Virus record (IMG/VR): IMGVR_UViG_3300036845_000341
Span: 1 to 35,749 of that record
Direction: 5' to 3' (one strand)
Source of the DNA: a virus
DNA length: 35,749 bases
A program made the translations under genes and the position numbers. Under the pieces are notes generated by a model, which did no database searches, was not told where the DNA came from, and saw nothing but the letters and a program-made list of their open reading frames with translations. Shown here piece by piece: positions 23,612 to 30,310 of this stretch; positions within the stretch are counted from its first letter, which is position 1; every line of letters starts with the position of its first letter.

Positions 23612-23881
23612 ATGTTCGATCACAACCAAATGCGCGAACTAGCGGCGGTCTCTGCCGACCGCTACCAGCGCAACGGCGGCGGCGGGGCGCATAAGGTCTA
23701 TGCGTCGTCGAAAGCCTTTCACGACGCGCGCGGCTACAAAGAAATGTCACCGTTTCGTCGCGCGGCCTATGAGGCTTCGATCATGTTCCGGCAAGCCGCA
23801 AACAACGCGGCGGCCGGTTTCCGTTTCGATTGCCTCGCGCCGTCGCTTGATACCGATGCGAGCGGTTATGTCCCGTTCTAA
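23612..23881 (+). CDS. Cassette 2 small protein, unknown
   Basis: An 89-residue protein, the first gene of cassette 2, with AAGGGGAAAA six bases before the ATG. Sequence features: a Gly-rich loop (NGGGGAHKVYASSKAFHDARGYKE, about 21-44), then a helix with PFRRAAYEASIMFRQAANNAAAG. It resembles small uncharacterised prophage proteins; no motif gives a function. Its end overlaps the next gene by 14 bases. Confidence 0.7.
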   Translation: MFDHNQMRELAAVSADRYQRNGGGGAHKVYASSKAFHDARGYKEMSPFRRAAYEASIMFRQAANNAAAGFRFDCLAPSLDTDASGYVPF

Positions 23882-24029
23882 TCAATCAGAAATGCCCGGT
23901 ACGTCGCCCGATGTCGGCGGCCTTCTCAAGATCAAGGCCGCCGCGCCAATCAAACCAGCAAAGCCGCAAGCGCCCTGTGACGCGGGTTTGTTTTCCGATA
24001 CAGCAAAGCAAAAGGAATTATTCCGATGA
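23868..24029 (+). CDS. Cassette 2 small linker-like protein
   Basis: A 53-residue protein with Lys/Pro/Ala-rich composition (KIKAAAPIKPAKPQAPCDAG), likely disordered. Overlaps the previous gene by 14 bases and the next as ATGA, which supports translation. Function unknown. Confidence 0.6.
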   Translation: MSRSNQSEMPGTSPDVGGLLKIKAAAPIKPAKPQAPCDAGLFSDTAKQKELFR

Positions 24030-24496
24030 ACCTCACGACGCCCGAACTACTCAAGGCCGTTCAACACGCGTTGAATACCATCCCGCGCAAATCGCTTCCC
24101 GGCTGCCCGCACGGGATCAAGGATAGCTATCAGCTTGCCTCGCTGATCGATGAAGCGGTGAAGCGCCCCGACGAAACCACAGAGGCCGCGTGTTGCCTTT
24201 GGGAAGCCGTGCTTGCGGTCAGGCAGTGCGAAAAAAATCCGCCTTGGCAAAAGCGCCTATTGGCCGATTGGGAAAGTCACGGCACGTCGTCGATGCGAAT
24301 TTCTGCGATCCATGCCGCGCCGCAAATGGATCAGGTTTGGAACGCGTTGACCGATGCCGAGCGCGACGAATTTGGCTGTTTCGATTGGGATTTCGTCCCG
24401 GTCTATCTCGCTTGCGTGCTCTACCACGAAACCAATCCCGGCATGGGCCGCGATGAGGCGTTGACGATCATGCGAGCGCGTCTCCATGAGCGATGA
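24026..24496 (+). CDS. Cassette 2 protein, unknown
   Basis: The 156-residue product is helical and acidic, with NLTTPELLKAVQHALNTIPRKSL at the start and LTDAERDEFGCFDWDFVPVYLACVLYHE near 112-138. No catalytic or binding motif was recognised. It is coupled by ATGA to the preceding gene and overlaps the next by 11 bases. As part of a cassette array led by an antirestriction gene, an anti-defence role is a hypothesis only. Confidence 0.7.
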   Translation: MNLTTPELLKAVQHALNTIPRKSLPGCPHGIKDSYQLASLIDEAVKRPDETTEAACCLWEAVLAVRQCEKNPPWQKRLLADWESHGTSSMRISAIHAAPQMDQVWNALTDAERDEFGCFDWDFVPVYLACVLYHETNPGMGRDEALTIMRARLHER

Positions 24497-24596
24497 GCGC
24501 GAACAGATCAAGCGCCGCCTCGCCGAAATCGAGCGCATGCGGAAATGGCTGGATGAATTTCTAAAACGCATCCAGCCAAGCCAAACCCTTCACTAA
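24486..24596 (+). CDS. Cassette 2 terminal micro-protein
   Basis: A 36-residue protein (MSDEREQIKRRLAEIERMRK at the start) forming one amphipathic, probably coiled-coil helix. It starts 11 bases before the end of the previous gene and stops just before the terminator, which argues that it is real despite its length. Confidence 0.55.
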   Translation: MSDEREQIKRRLAEIERMRKWLDEFLKRIQPSQTLH

Positions 24597-24597
24597 C

Positions 24598-24630
24598 AGC
24601 AAGCCCGGCCATCGTGCCGGGCTTTTTGCT
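24598..24630 (+). terminator. Cassette 2 terminator
   Basis: AAGCCCGGC and GCCGGGCTT pair around a six-base loop, followed by T-rich sequence; outer AGC/GCT may extend the stem. Confidence 0.9.
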
Positions 24631-24656
24631 GCCTGAAAATAATTTCGCTGTAGGGC

Positions 24657-24686
24657 TTGACGGCCTAGGCTGTTACGGCCTAGAAC
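24657..24686 (+). promoter_or_regulatory. Cassette 3 promoter with 17-bp operator
   Basis: TTGACG at 24657 and CTAGAA/TAGAAC at 24680-24686. The operator TAGGCTGTTACGGCCTA at 24666-24682 has complete palindromic arms. AAGGGGAAAA leader at 24703. Confidence 0.7.
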
Positions 24687-24717
24687 AGGGCATTCGCAAC
24701 GCAAGGGGAAAATCGCG

Positions 24718-24930
24718 ATGTACGATCTAAGCCAACCGAACGACAAGCCGGGTATCTGCCGCAAGTGCAAGGGCAAAGGCATTTACGGATGGGGCGCAAG
24801 CGTCAACGGCAAGATGACGCATTCCGGCCCGTGCTTTTCCTGCCGTGGCACCGGCAAGCAATCCGTCCGCCAGATCATGAGGAACCAAACCTATAACCGG
24901 CATAAGATCGCCACCATCGCCCGGCTTTAG
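24718..24930 (+). CDS. DnaJ-type zinc-finger mini-protein
   Basis: A 70-residue protein with CRKCKGKG (14-21) and CFSCRGTG (39-46), the two half-sites of the DnaJ central zinc finger (CxxCxGxG) without any J domain. The C-terminus is basic (VRQIMRNQTYNRHKIATIARL). Such stand-alone fingers may bind unfolded proteins or nucleic acid. It is the only gene of cassette 3. Confidence 0.8.
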   Translation: MYDLSQPNDKPGICRKCKGKGIYGWGASVNGKMTHSGPCFSCRGTGKQSVRQIMRNQTYNRHKIATIARL

Positions 24931-24952
24931 GTAGCCTCTCAATCAAGTCAGG

Positions 24953-24979
24953 AAGCCCGGCCATTGCGCCGGGCTTTTT
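24953..24979 (+). terminator. Cassette 3 terminator
   Basis: AAGCCCGGC and GCCGGGCTT pair around a six-base loop, followed by five T. It lies 22 bases after the preceding stop. Confidence 0.9.
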
Positions 24980-24989
24980 GTTTGGGCTA

Positions 24990-25018
24990 TTGCGGCCTAG
25001 GCCGTTACCGCCTATGCT
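24990..25018 (+). promoter_or_regulatory. Cassette 4 promoter with 17-bp operator
   Basis: TTGCGG at 24990, 17 bases, TATGCT at 25013. The operator TAGGCCGTTACCGCCTA spans 24998-25014. AAGGGGAAA leader at 25042. The -35 is weaker than in the other cassettes. Confidence 0.7.
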
Positions 25019-25053
25019 AGGGCCGCGCAATCAAGCGCAGCAAGGGGAAATAA

Positions 25054-25086
25054 ATGCGAAAATCGAAAAAGAGGCCAAAGCAATGA
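25054..25086 (+). CDS. Ten-residue basic leader peptide
   Basis: The ATG right after the cassette leader opens [10 protein letters not shown] and stops with TGA that overlaps the ATG of the next gene (ATGA). The cassette ribosome site therefore belongs to this peptide, and the membrane protein downstream is probably translated by coupling. Six of ten residues are basic. Confidence 0.5.
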   Translation: MRKSKKRPKQ

Positions 25087-25286
25087 TCGGGTTCATTCGC
25101 TTTTGCTTTGCCGTGATCGTTGGCTGTATCGCGCTTTATTGCGTGATCGCGATCCTGTTCATTTTTGGGTATGCCGGTTTCATGGGCTGGCTACTTAGCA
25201 CAAGCCTCACAAGCCAAGACAAACCCACGCCCGTCAAAATCGAGCGCCCGTTAAAGCTACATCCAACAAAGGGACCGAAAGAGTGA
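25083..25286 (+). CDS. Cassette 4 small membrane protein
   Basis: The 67-residue product has a long hydrophobic stretch at about 4-40 ([20 protein letters not shown], then [11 protein letters not shown]), one long or two short membrane segments, followed by a basic/Pro-rich soluble tail ([16 protein letters not shown]). The ATG overlaps the leader-peptide stop; the stop overlaps the GTG of the recombinase as GTGA. Function unknown; superinfection exclusion is one possibility for such phage membrane proteins. Confidence 0.65.
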   Translation: MIGFIRFCFAVIVGCIALYCVIAILFIFGYAGFMGWLLSTSLTSQDKPTPVKIERPLKLHPTKGPKE

Positions 25287-25942
25287 AAACCGCAATCAGC
25301 TATCGGCGCTTGTCGAAAGAGCGCAAGGGCAAGCCAAACTTCGGACTGGATGCGCAGCAAGCCGCAATTGCCGCGTTTTGCAATCTTGAGGGTTACGAGA
25401 TCGTGCAAGACTTCGCCGAGATCGAAACCGGCAAGGGATCGGACGCGCTGGAACGTCGGCCGCAACTCGACGCGGCGTTGAAGGCCGCCAAGAAACTGAA
25501 AGCGCCGGTCATCATCGCAAAGCTAGATCGGCTGTCGCGTGATGTCGCGTTCATCGCCGGTCTAATGTCGCAGCGCGTGCCGTTCATCGTGTGCGAGTTA
25601 GGGCCAAACGTCGATCCGTTCATGCTGCACATCTATGCGGCGGTCGCCGAGAAAGAGCGGCGCATGATCGCACAGCGCACCGTTGACGCGCTCGCGGCGG
25701 CCAAGGCGCGCGGCGTCAAGCTTGGCAATCCCGAACAAGCGCAGAAAAATTGCGAGATCGCCGACGCGTTCGCAGAAAGTCTGCGCGCGGAAGTGTGGCC
25801 GTATCGCAATCTTTCATCGCGACGGTTGGCCGCGTTCCTCAACGCGCGGGACATCAAGACGCCGCAGGGCAAAAGCTGGAAGCCGGGCAATGTCGCGCGG
25901 CTGGTTGAACGTCTCATTGCCAACGCAAAGGAAGCCGCATGA
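25283..25942 (+). CDS. Small serine recombinase / resolvase
   Basis: A 219-residue protein with a resolvase catalytic domain: ISYRRLSKE with the probable nucleophile Ser at residue 11, [17 protein letters not shown] (about 73-89) with the conserved Arg pair, and [23 protein letters not shown] (about 120-142), the long dimer helix. The C-terminus ([35 protein letters not shown]) is the short DNA-binding part of this family. It starts at GTG, coupled to the preceding gene. It is distinct from the 559-residue integrase; it could drive excision control, inversion or cassette exchange. Confidence 0.85.
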   Translation: MKTAISYRRLSKERKGKPNFGLDAQQAAIAAFCNLEGYEIVQDFAEIETGKGSDALERRPQLDAALKAAKKLKAPVIIAKLDRLSRDVAFIAGLMSQRVPFIVCELGPNVDPFMLHIYAAVAEKERRMIAQRTVDALAAAKARGVKLGNPEQAQKNCEIADAFAESLRAEVWPYRNLSSRRLAAFLNARDIKTPQGKSWKPGNVARLVERLIANAKEAA

Positions 25943-26172
25943 CGAAAGCGCCTAAGAAAAAAATCGATGATAGCGGCATGTCCGGCGCAGAGTTGTGGAC
26001 CAAACTGCAAAAACTCGGTTTCTCGCAAGTCGGCTTTGCCCGCACCATCAATGTCGGAGATCGCACCGTTCGCAGTTGGATCGCAGAGGTCTACCCGGTG
26101 CCGACCGCGATTGCGATGCTGGTTAACCTGATGCTGAAAACCAAAACAACCGCAGAGGACTTGAAAGTATGA
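25939..26172 (+). CDS. HTH DNA-binding protein, Cro/C1-type
   Basis: The 77-residue protein has an [31 protein letters not shown] segment (about 18-48), an XRE-like helix-turn-helix ([20 protein letters not shown]). It is the penultimate gene of cassette 4 and could be the regulator of the 17-bp cassette operators; that link is inferred only from location. It overlaps its neighbours by four bases. Confidence 0.7.
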   Translation: MTKAPKKKIDDSGMSGAELWTKLQKLGFSQVGFARTINVGDRTVRSWIAEVYPVPTAIAMLVNLMLKTKTTAEDLKV

Positions 26173-26282
26173 TCCATTATTTTCTTTTGGGAGCGTTCGT
26201 GTTGGGCGGCATCGCGTGGTTTCTGCATTTCCTCAACCTTTGGAGTGCAGAAAAGCGCCGCCAAAATAAACACGACGCCTAA
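26169..26282 (+). CDS. Single-pass membrane micro-protein
   Basis: A 37-residue protein, [20 protein letters not shown] at the start (one membrane helix) and a basic end (EKRRQNKHDA). Its ATG overlaps the previous stop as ATGA and a terminator follows within 30 bases. Function unknown. Confidence 0.55.
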   Translation: MIHYFLLGAFVLGGIAWFLHFLNLWSAEKRRQNKHDA

Positions 26283-26312
26283 GCGCCGCGCCAAGTCAGG
26301 GGGAGGAACAAG

Positions 26313-26345
26313 AAAGGCCGGGAGTGACCCCGGCCTTTCCGTTTT
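26313..26345 (+). terminator. Cassette 4 terminator
   Basis: AAAGGCCGGG and CCCGGCCTTT pair around a six-base loop, followed by CCGTTTT. A relic of the cassette leader (GCAAGGGGAAAC at 26361) follows without a gene. Confidence 0.85.
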
Positions 26346-26427
26346 CATGAGTGCGTGACCGCAAGGGGAAACTCGCTATCTCACAGATCACGAAACTAGC
26401 CGATTTGGATGCCGAAACGCCCTTTTG

Positions 26428-26949
26428 TCAATGGGCCTTGGCGATGTCGTCCCAAAATTTCCCGAGCCGGTATCCGGCATCCGACAGAATTTCGGCCGCC
26501 TTGGTCCGCGCTCGGTAGGCAGATCGGTAGCCGAGCAACACACCAACTGCCCCTAGCGACGTGTCAAAACAGGCGACGTGATCGGCGACCATCGCGGGCC
26601 GCGTCCCAAGCTGATCGCGCGCGGCGTGGTATAGCATCCGGTGATCCGCTTGCGCTTCGGTCTTGGCGAGGCCGGACATTGAGCCGGGATCAAATGCCAG
26701 GATGCGGTTTAGATCAACGCTGCCCAAATGCCCCTGTAAACCGCCAGCCAGCCAGTGCAGCGCGTATTTGCGCAAGGCCGAGTATTCGGGCGCGGAAATT
26801 TTTTGACGCATCCACGCGCGTCCTAGAGCGTCATCGAGCAAGGTAATTCGGCGGGATGATCTGGCGCGACCGGCGACGGTGAAAAAGCCGCGAGCGTGTG
26901 CGAGCCGTTCGGCTGTTGGTCCTGCGCTGTCGTCGTAATTTTGCGGCAT
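26428..26949 (-). CDS. Phage protein, possible late regulator
   Basis: The 173-residue product is helical: ITLLDDALGRAWMRQKISAPEYSALRKYALHW (about 35-66), then HRMLYHAARDQLGTRP and VADHVACFDTSLGAVGVLLGYRSAYRARTKAAEIL (about 118-156). The last segment loosely recalls the DUF6456-type C-terminal domain of alphaproteobacterial prophage regulators; this is a weak resemblance. It stands alone after a terminator at the end of the early operon, the place where late-gene activators or antiterminators often lie. The ATG at 26949 is preferred to a TTG four codons earlier. Confidence 0.6.
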   Translation of the reverse strand: MPQNYDDSAGPTAERLAHARGFFTVAGRARSSRRITLLDDALGRAWMRQKISAPEYSALRKYALHWLAGGLQGHLGSVDLNRILAFDPGSMSGLAKTEAQADHRMLYHAARDQLGTRPAMVADHVACFDTSLGAVGVLLGYRSAYRARTKAAEILSDAGYRLGKFWDDIAKAH

Positions 26950-27109
26950 CAGCGAACCCAAGCGCCAGAAAATTACGCATACTCCCGACGCAACCCCATT
27001 GGCAAGCCCTCGCGCGCGCGGCTACATACACAGACAGAAGTAAGGGAAAAGAATTGTTGTTGTTATTGGTGCAGCCGGGCTACAGCAAACCACATAGCAA
27101 ACGAGCAGC
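26950..27109 (-). promoter_or_regulatory. Intergenic region with a candidate promoter for the 26949 gene
   Basis: The stretch has no gene on either strand. On the minus strand TTGCCA (about 27003-26998) is followed after 18 bases by TATGCG, a possible promoter 15-25 bases before the start codon region. A CGTAAT half-site of the repressor motif is adjacent. Weak evidence. Confidence 0.3.
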
Positions 27110-27129
27110 AAAAAAGTAGCACTTGCTAC
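27110..27129 (-). terminator. Terminator of the early minus-strand operon
   Basis: On the minus strand GTAGC and GCTAC pair around AAGT and are followed by six T. It lies about 45 bases after the DUF1376 gene stop. Confidence 0.65.
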
Positions 27130-27174
27130 CAACGTGCTGATTTCGTTGATGCCGATTTTTTCGATGAATGCGGA

Positions 27175-27516
27175 TTATTTGCGGTTTCGGAACCGATTGA
27201 TCGATGTGACGGTGCCGCCCTTCGATCCGGCGCGCGCGCGCTTTCCCCGTAATTCTTCGTTACGCACAATTTCGGCGTCGAGCCGTCGATGCTTCCAGCC
27301 CTCATAAAAGAACGCCTGCAACACCGTGCGATGTTGCAGCCACTCGTTGAGCGGCAAGCGCGTGATATTGGCAAGTTGCTGGTCGTCGTCGGGCAATTTG
27401 CCCATCGCCCAATAGTGCATAATCAGAAGGAAATAAGCGCCGTGCTGCACCGTCGATAGGTGGCCGGTGTCTGCGGTATAGCTGCCGACATCGAGCGGCA
27501 TCCACCATCGGCGCAT
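27175..27516 (-). CDS. DUF1376 (YdaU-type) replication-associated protein
   Basis: The 113-residue product begins MRRWWMPLDVGSYTADTGHL and continues with STVQHGAYFLLIMHYWAMGKLPDDDQQLANITRLPLNEW, the DUF1376 signature (WMPLYIGDYLADTxHLxxxxHGAYLLLLxxYW). Such domains occur at the N-terminus of phage replication proteins in the slot of a helicase loader or replisome organiser. This copy ends soon after the domain with a basic tail (GSKGGTVTSINRFRNRK). The start is four bases after the previous stop; a longer frame reading is not used. Confidence 0.85.
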   Translation of the reverse strand: MRRWWMPLDVGSYTADTGHLSTVQHGAYFLLIMHYWAMGKLPDDDQQLANITRLPLNEWLQHRTVLQAFFYEGWKHRRLDAEIVRNEELRGKRARAGSKGGTVTSINRFRNRK

Positions 27517-27520
27517 CGCG

Positions 27521-28030
27521 TCACCCCGCCAATGCTTGAGGCTCAAAGATGATCCGTTCCAGTTCGGCAATAGGACGCAGCGGCGGCAAGGTTGCCGGGA
27601 CCGCGCGCACACCAAAATTCAGCATCGGTGTGCCGATGTCCCAAGCTCTTTGACCGTAGAGCCAGCCAACGAGAAAAAATTTGTCCGGTGGCTGCGCGCG
27701 GACAAGCACATAAGGTTTGTCTGGCCGGTAGTTTGGACGGATCGATAAACCAAAACCGCGACCGACGCGCTGACATTTAACTTCGATCACGCCGCCGACA
27801 TCGCAAGCGTCTACTCTGCCAACCGCCGCATCCCAATAAAGATTGAACGCCTTCGCGACGGCAAGCTCGCCCATCGCGCCATAAATATGATTGTCAAAAC
27901 TGTGCGCAGCATCGGCCTCGCCGACATGATGCTTGCGGCCCAACGCCATGCCGCTCATGTGACGGCGAAACCCGATCATGCCCGCCGTTGTCATGTCCTC
28001 AATCGAGAGTGTGATTTCAGTCGGCACCAT
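27521..28030 (-). CDS. PD-(D/E)XK-like phage nuclease
   Basis: The 169-residue protein has GAMGELAVAKAF (51-62), then VDACDVGGVIEVKCQRV (73-89). The glutamate at 55, the aspartates at 74/77 and the ExK at 83-85 form a plausible PD-(D/E)XK nuclease core in the right order, with PDKPYVLVRAQPP as the next strand. Phage enzymes of this kind resolve junctions or trim DNA in recombination modules. The ATG at 28030 overlaps the upstream gene by 14 bases; another Met six codons earlier exists. Confidence 0.7.
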   Translation of the reverse strand: MVPTEITLSIEDMTTAGMIGFRRHMSGMALGRKHHVGEADAAHSFDNHIYGAMGELAVAKAFNLYWDAAVGRVDACDVGGVIEVKCQRVGRGFGLSIRPNYRPDKPYVLVRAQPPDKFFLVGWLYGQRAWDIGTPMLNFGVRAVPATLPPLRPIAELERIIFEPQALAG

Positions 28031-28226
28031 TATCGACCACTTGCACAAACGAGTATTTCGGAATTTTTACCTTGCGCTTGCCCGGCTCGAAAATGCTGCG
28101 ACTGGTCGTCAGCATTTTTTTGTGCAGCCCGGCGACGATGGCTTCGGGGTTGCCGTTGACTTCCATCAACAGAACATTGTGATCGCTGCCATGCTCGCGG
28201 ACCCATATCGAATAGCGCGCTGTCAT
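28017..28226 (-). CDS. Small phage protein, unknown
   Basis: A 69-residue protein with a strand-rich N-terminus (ARYSIWVREHGSDHNVLLMEV) and a basic segment (FEPGKRKVKIPKYSFVQVVD). The ATG overlaps the HNH gene stop as ATGA, which sets the start. No family recognised. Confidence 0.65.
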   Translation of the reverse strand: MTARYSIWVREHGSDHNVLLMEVNGNPEAIVAGLHKKMLTTSRSIFEPGKRKVKIPKYSFVQVVDNGAD

Positions 28227-28525
28227 CGTGGCCTCGCCCTGTAGTGCATCGCCAGCGCAAACGGATCGATGCCGTAAGAAAACCAAAACTCAAGTTCGTT
28301 CATGGTGTGCTGTTCACGGTGATGCCGACCGCACAGCGGCAGCGCCCATTTGTCGGATGATTTTTCGGCCATGCCCGCGCCGCGCTTGTCGTCGTTGATC
28401 GAACCGACCTTCAAGTGTGCGGCCTCAACAGCAACGTTGTCGCCGCAGATGCAGCACGGCAACGCGCGAATGTAATCGAGATATTTTTCGTCGTGCTGGC
28501 GCGGATCGCGGAAGGTGTCAGGCAT
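28223..28525 (-). CDS. HNH-type nuclease, DUF968/Ref-like
   Basis: The 100-residue product has LPCCICGDNVAVEAAHLK (22-39), then LPLCGRHHREQH (62-73) and ELEFWFSYGIDP. The Cys pair, the AAH before a variable loop and the CxxHHxxxH are the layout of DUF968/Ref-type HNH nucleases found in phage recombination operons. It overlaps the preceding gene by eight bases and the following one by four. Confidence 0.85.
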   Translation of the reverse strand: MPDTFRDPRQHDEKYLDYIRALPCCICGDNVAVEAAHLKVGSINDDKRGAGMAEKSSDKWALPLCGRHHREQHTMNELEFWFSYGIDPFALAMHYRARPR

Positions 28526-28994
28526 GCTCGCGCGCCTTCCATGCCTGATAGGCCATGTCGAGGCCGTGCCAGAGCGTGCGCTGGCGGTGATTGCCGGGAT
28601 GGCCTAGCTCGCTGCGTGACGTGACGCCGCAATGATTGCGAACGGCGTCGGCCGCGCGCTGTTCGTTCGTGATGTTGGGAAAGTGCATATCCTCGCCGAG
28701 GAACGCCCAAAAGATCGGTTCCTTGCAGCGGATGCCCGCCTGCTTGGCCGGGCCGAGGTCGCGCCACTTGTCGCGGTCTAGCGCGCGGTGATCGACCGGG
28801 GTTTCGTCGTCATTGACTTCAACCAGCACGCACGCAAACCGCGTCCCCATCGGCGCGCTGGAAAGTCGCTGGTCCATATCGACGGCGGCCACGGTGAAAC
28901 GTAGCTGCCAGTCGCCGGACTGGCGTTGCTGCAATCCGTCCTTTTTGACTTCAAAGGAGATCGCATTAGCTCGCGCCGTCTCCGCTTCCCTCAT
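28518..28994 (-). CDS. Phage recombination-operon protein, unknown
   Basis: A 158-residue protein with ISFEVKKDGLQQRQSGDWQLRFTVAAVDMDQRLSSAPMGTRFACVLVEV (about 11-59), a beta-rich first part that could be OB-like, and a helical end (NEQRAADAVRNHCGV, then LDMAYQAWKAREHA). No motif is decisive. The ATG at 28994 overlaps the upstream gene by about 29 bases; an extension to 29078 is the complement of that gene. Confidence 0.65.
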   Translation of the reverse strand: MREAETARANAISFEVKKDGLQQRQSGDWQLRFTVAAVDMDQRLSSAPMGTRFACVLVEVNDDETPVDHRALDRDKWRDLGPAKQAGIRCKEPIFWAFLGEDMHFPNITNEQRAADAVRNHCGVTSRSELGHPGNHRQRTLWHGLDMAYQAWKAREHA

Positions 28995-29166
28995 CGAACA
29001 AATCCGCCTGTTTTTCGGCCGGTGGTTTTTTGCGTCCGGTAAAGTCGGTTCGGATAGTGGATCGCCGCACGCCGACAATTTCGTACTGATCCTTGCCGAC
29101 CGTCATAAAGCCGGTGACGAACGGCTCATCCTTCCAAAAATAGATCGCGCCAACCGCGTCGCTCAT
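28966..29166 (-). CDS. Small phage protein downstream of the Rad52-type gene
   Basis: The 66-residue product (DAVGAIYFWKDEPFVTGFMT, then VGVRRSTIRTDFTGRKKPPA) ends with a KQADLFDEGSG tail; QADLFDE resembles a beta-clamp or SSB-type short linear motif, which is speculative. Coupled by ATGA to the Rad52-type gene. Confidence 0.65.
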   Translation of the reverse strand: MSDAVGAIYFWKDEPFVTGFMTVGKDQYEIVGVRRSTIRTDFTGRKKPPAEKQADLFDEGSGDGAS

Positions 29167-29813
29167 GCCGCCTCCAATTTGTTGAGCAAGTGCTTGCGCA
29201 TCGCGGGCGCTAACTGCGCGATCTTCTCCGAGTGGTGATCGATGAAGCCGGTACGCGCTAGAGGCGTCAGGGTTTCGATTTCGGCGACTAGCAAGCGATA
29301 GGCCGCAATGCCCGCGCCCTCGCCCCATCCCGAGCGCCGCGCGAAGTCGTCATGAAGCTTGTCGAGGTTGGCAAGTTGGGCATCGGGGATGAAGCCCGAC
29401 TTGCCGCGCACCTCTAATTCGATCCACGGAGCTTTGATGTCGTACAAATACCGCCCGATGCCAAAGCGCACTGCCGCACGCTTGAACGCATCCGACAGTG
29501 CGCCCTTGTCGGCCTCCATGTCGGACGGCCCTGCGCCATCCGCCTTCCAAATCCACTGGCCGATGTTGATGCCGATGTTGCAGACAATCGACGTGCCGAC
29601 GCCCGGCGTATAGTTGCATTGCCAGTTGTTGAACCCGACCACGCTGTCAAGCCGGTCCATCACATCGCGCGCGTCGATGTAGCAGAGCGGCTGCCCGCGC
29701 AATGGCTGATCCTCGCGGCGCGACCGCTCGTTGGTCGGGCCGACACGCCAAGAGATTGTTTCGCCGGGGAACGGCGCGGCGAGCAGATCAAAGATGTCTT
29801 GGGCTTCGCTCAT
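29163..29813 (-). CDS. Rad52/22-type single-strand annealing protein
   Basis: The 216-residue product has the Rad52-family core: CYIDARDVMDRLDSVVGFNNWQC (about 44-66), VCNIGINIGQWIWKADG (about 77-93), and KGALSDAFKRAAVRFGIGRYLY (103-124), the last being the family's most conserved helix (AlkRAarxFGiGxYLY). It would anneal complementary strands during phage recombination with the nearby nucleases. Its ends overlap the Gp157-like gene and the small gene by four bases each. Confidence 0.9.
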   Translation of the reverse strand: MSEAQDIFDLLAAPFPGETISWRVGPTNERSRREDQPLRGQPLCYIDARDVMDRLDSVVGFNNWQCNYTPGVGTSIVCNIGINIGQWIWKADGAGPSDMEADKGALSDAFKRAAVRFGIGRYLYDIKAPWIELEVRGKSGFIPDAQLANLDKLHDDFARRSGWGEGAGIAAYRLLVAEIETLTPLARTGFIDHHSEKIAQLAPAMRKHLLNKLEAA

Positions 29814-30310
29814 TTTACCCTCAAGGTCAGCGACGGCGGTGCGTTCGACAACACGCAGCCAGGTACATCGTCGCCGCGTTCTAGCGCCTCGCGGATTTTC
29901 TTGCGGTCGGCGGTGCGGCTGATCTTCACGAGATCGTCAGGCAGCGCGAGCGGATCGGGATCGCCGAGCAAGGCTTTGGGATTGTTCTTGAGCGAGGCCG
30001 TGACTTCCGGCAGTTCAAGCTTGGCGATCTGCGCGGCTTCCAAAATCTTGAGAATGAGATCGCGCCCGAAATCGATCCGCTTGCCGAAGCGCGCCTTGCG
30101 TGACGTGAGGTCATCGATCCGCCCTTGCGTGCCGTCGCGCAACGCCTTGGCGTCCTCGATCATGCGGTGAATGCTGGTCACGACTTCGCCGAGGTCGGTT
30201 TCGCCCTCAAGCATGTCGGCGCGCAAAATGTCGTCATCGGCGAGGTCGGGATATTCCCGCAACAGCGCCTCGATCTGGCTGCGTAGTTCGTCGGTTTGCG
30301 TTTCAAGCAT
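29810..30310 (-). CDS. Gp157-like phage protein
   Basis: The 166-residue product begins LETQTDELRSQIEALLREYPDLADDD and continues with EVVTSIHRMIEDAKALRDGTQGRIDDLTSRKARFGKR, the long charged coiled coil of the siphovirus Gp157 family, ending with the TVSLKNNPK/ LPEVTASLKNNPKAL segment. Gp157 proteins accompany phage recombinases and have been linked to phage resistance in Streptococcus. The start at 30310 is chosen because the preceding 59-codon gene ends eight bases inside it; three earlier Met codons lie within that gene's frame shadow. Confidence 0.85.
   Translation of the reverse strand: MLETQTDELRSQIEALLREYPDLADDDILRADMLEGETDLGEVVTSIHRMIEDAKALRDGTQGRIDDLTSRKARFGKRIDFGRDLILKILEAAQIAKLELPEVTASLKNNPKALLGDPDPLALPDDLVKISRTADRKKIREALERGDDVPGCVLSNAPPSLTLRVK

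Noticed and set aside
26409-26846. Plus-strand frame after the relic leader as a fifth cassette gene
   Set aside because: It is the complement of the 173-residue gene at 26428, has no operator before it and lies too far from the leader.
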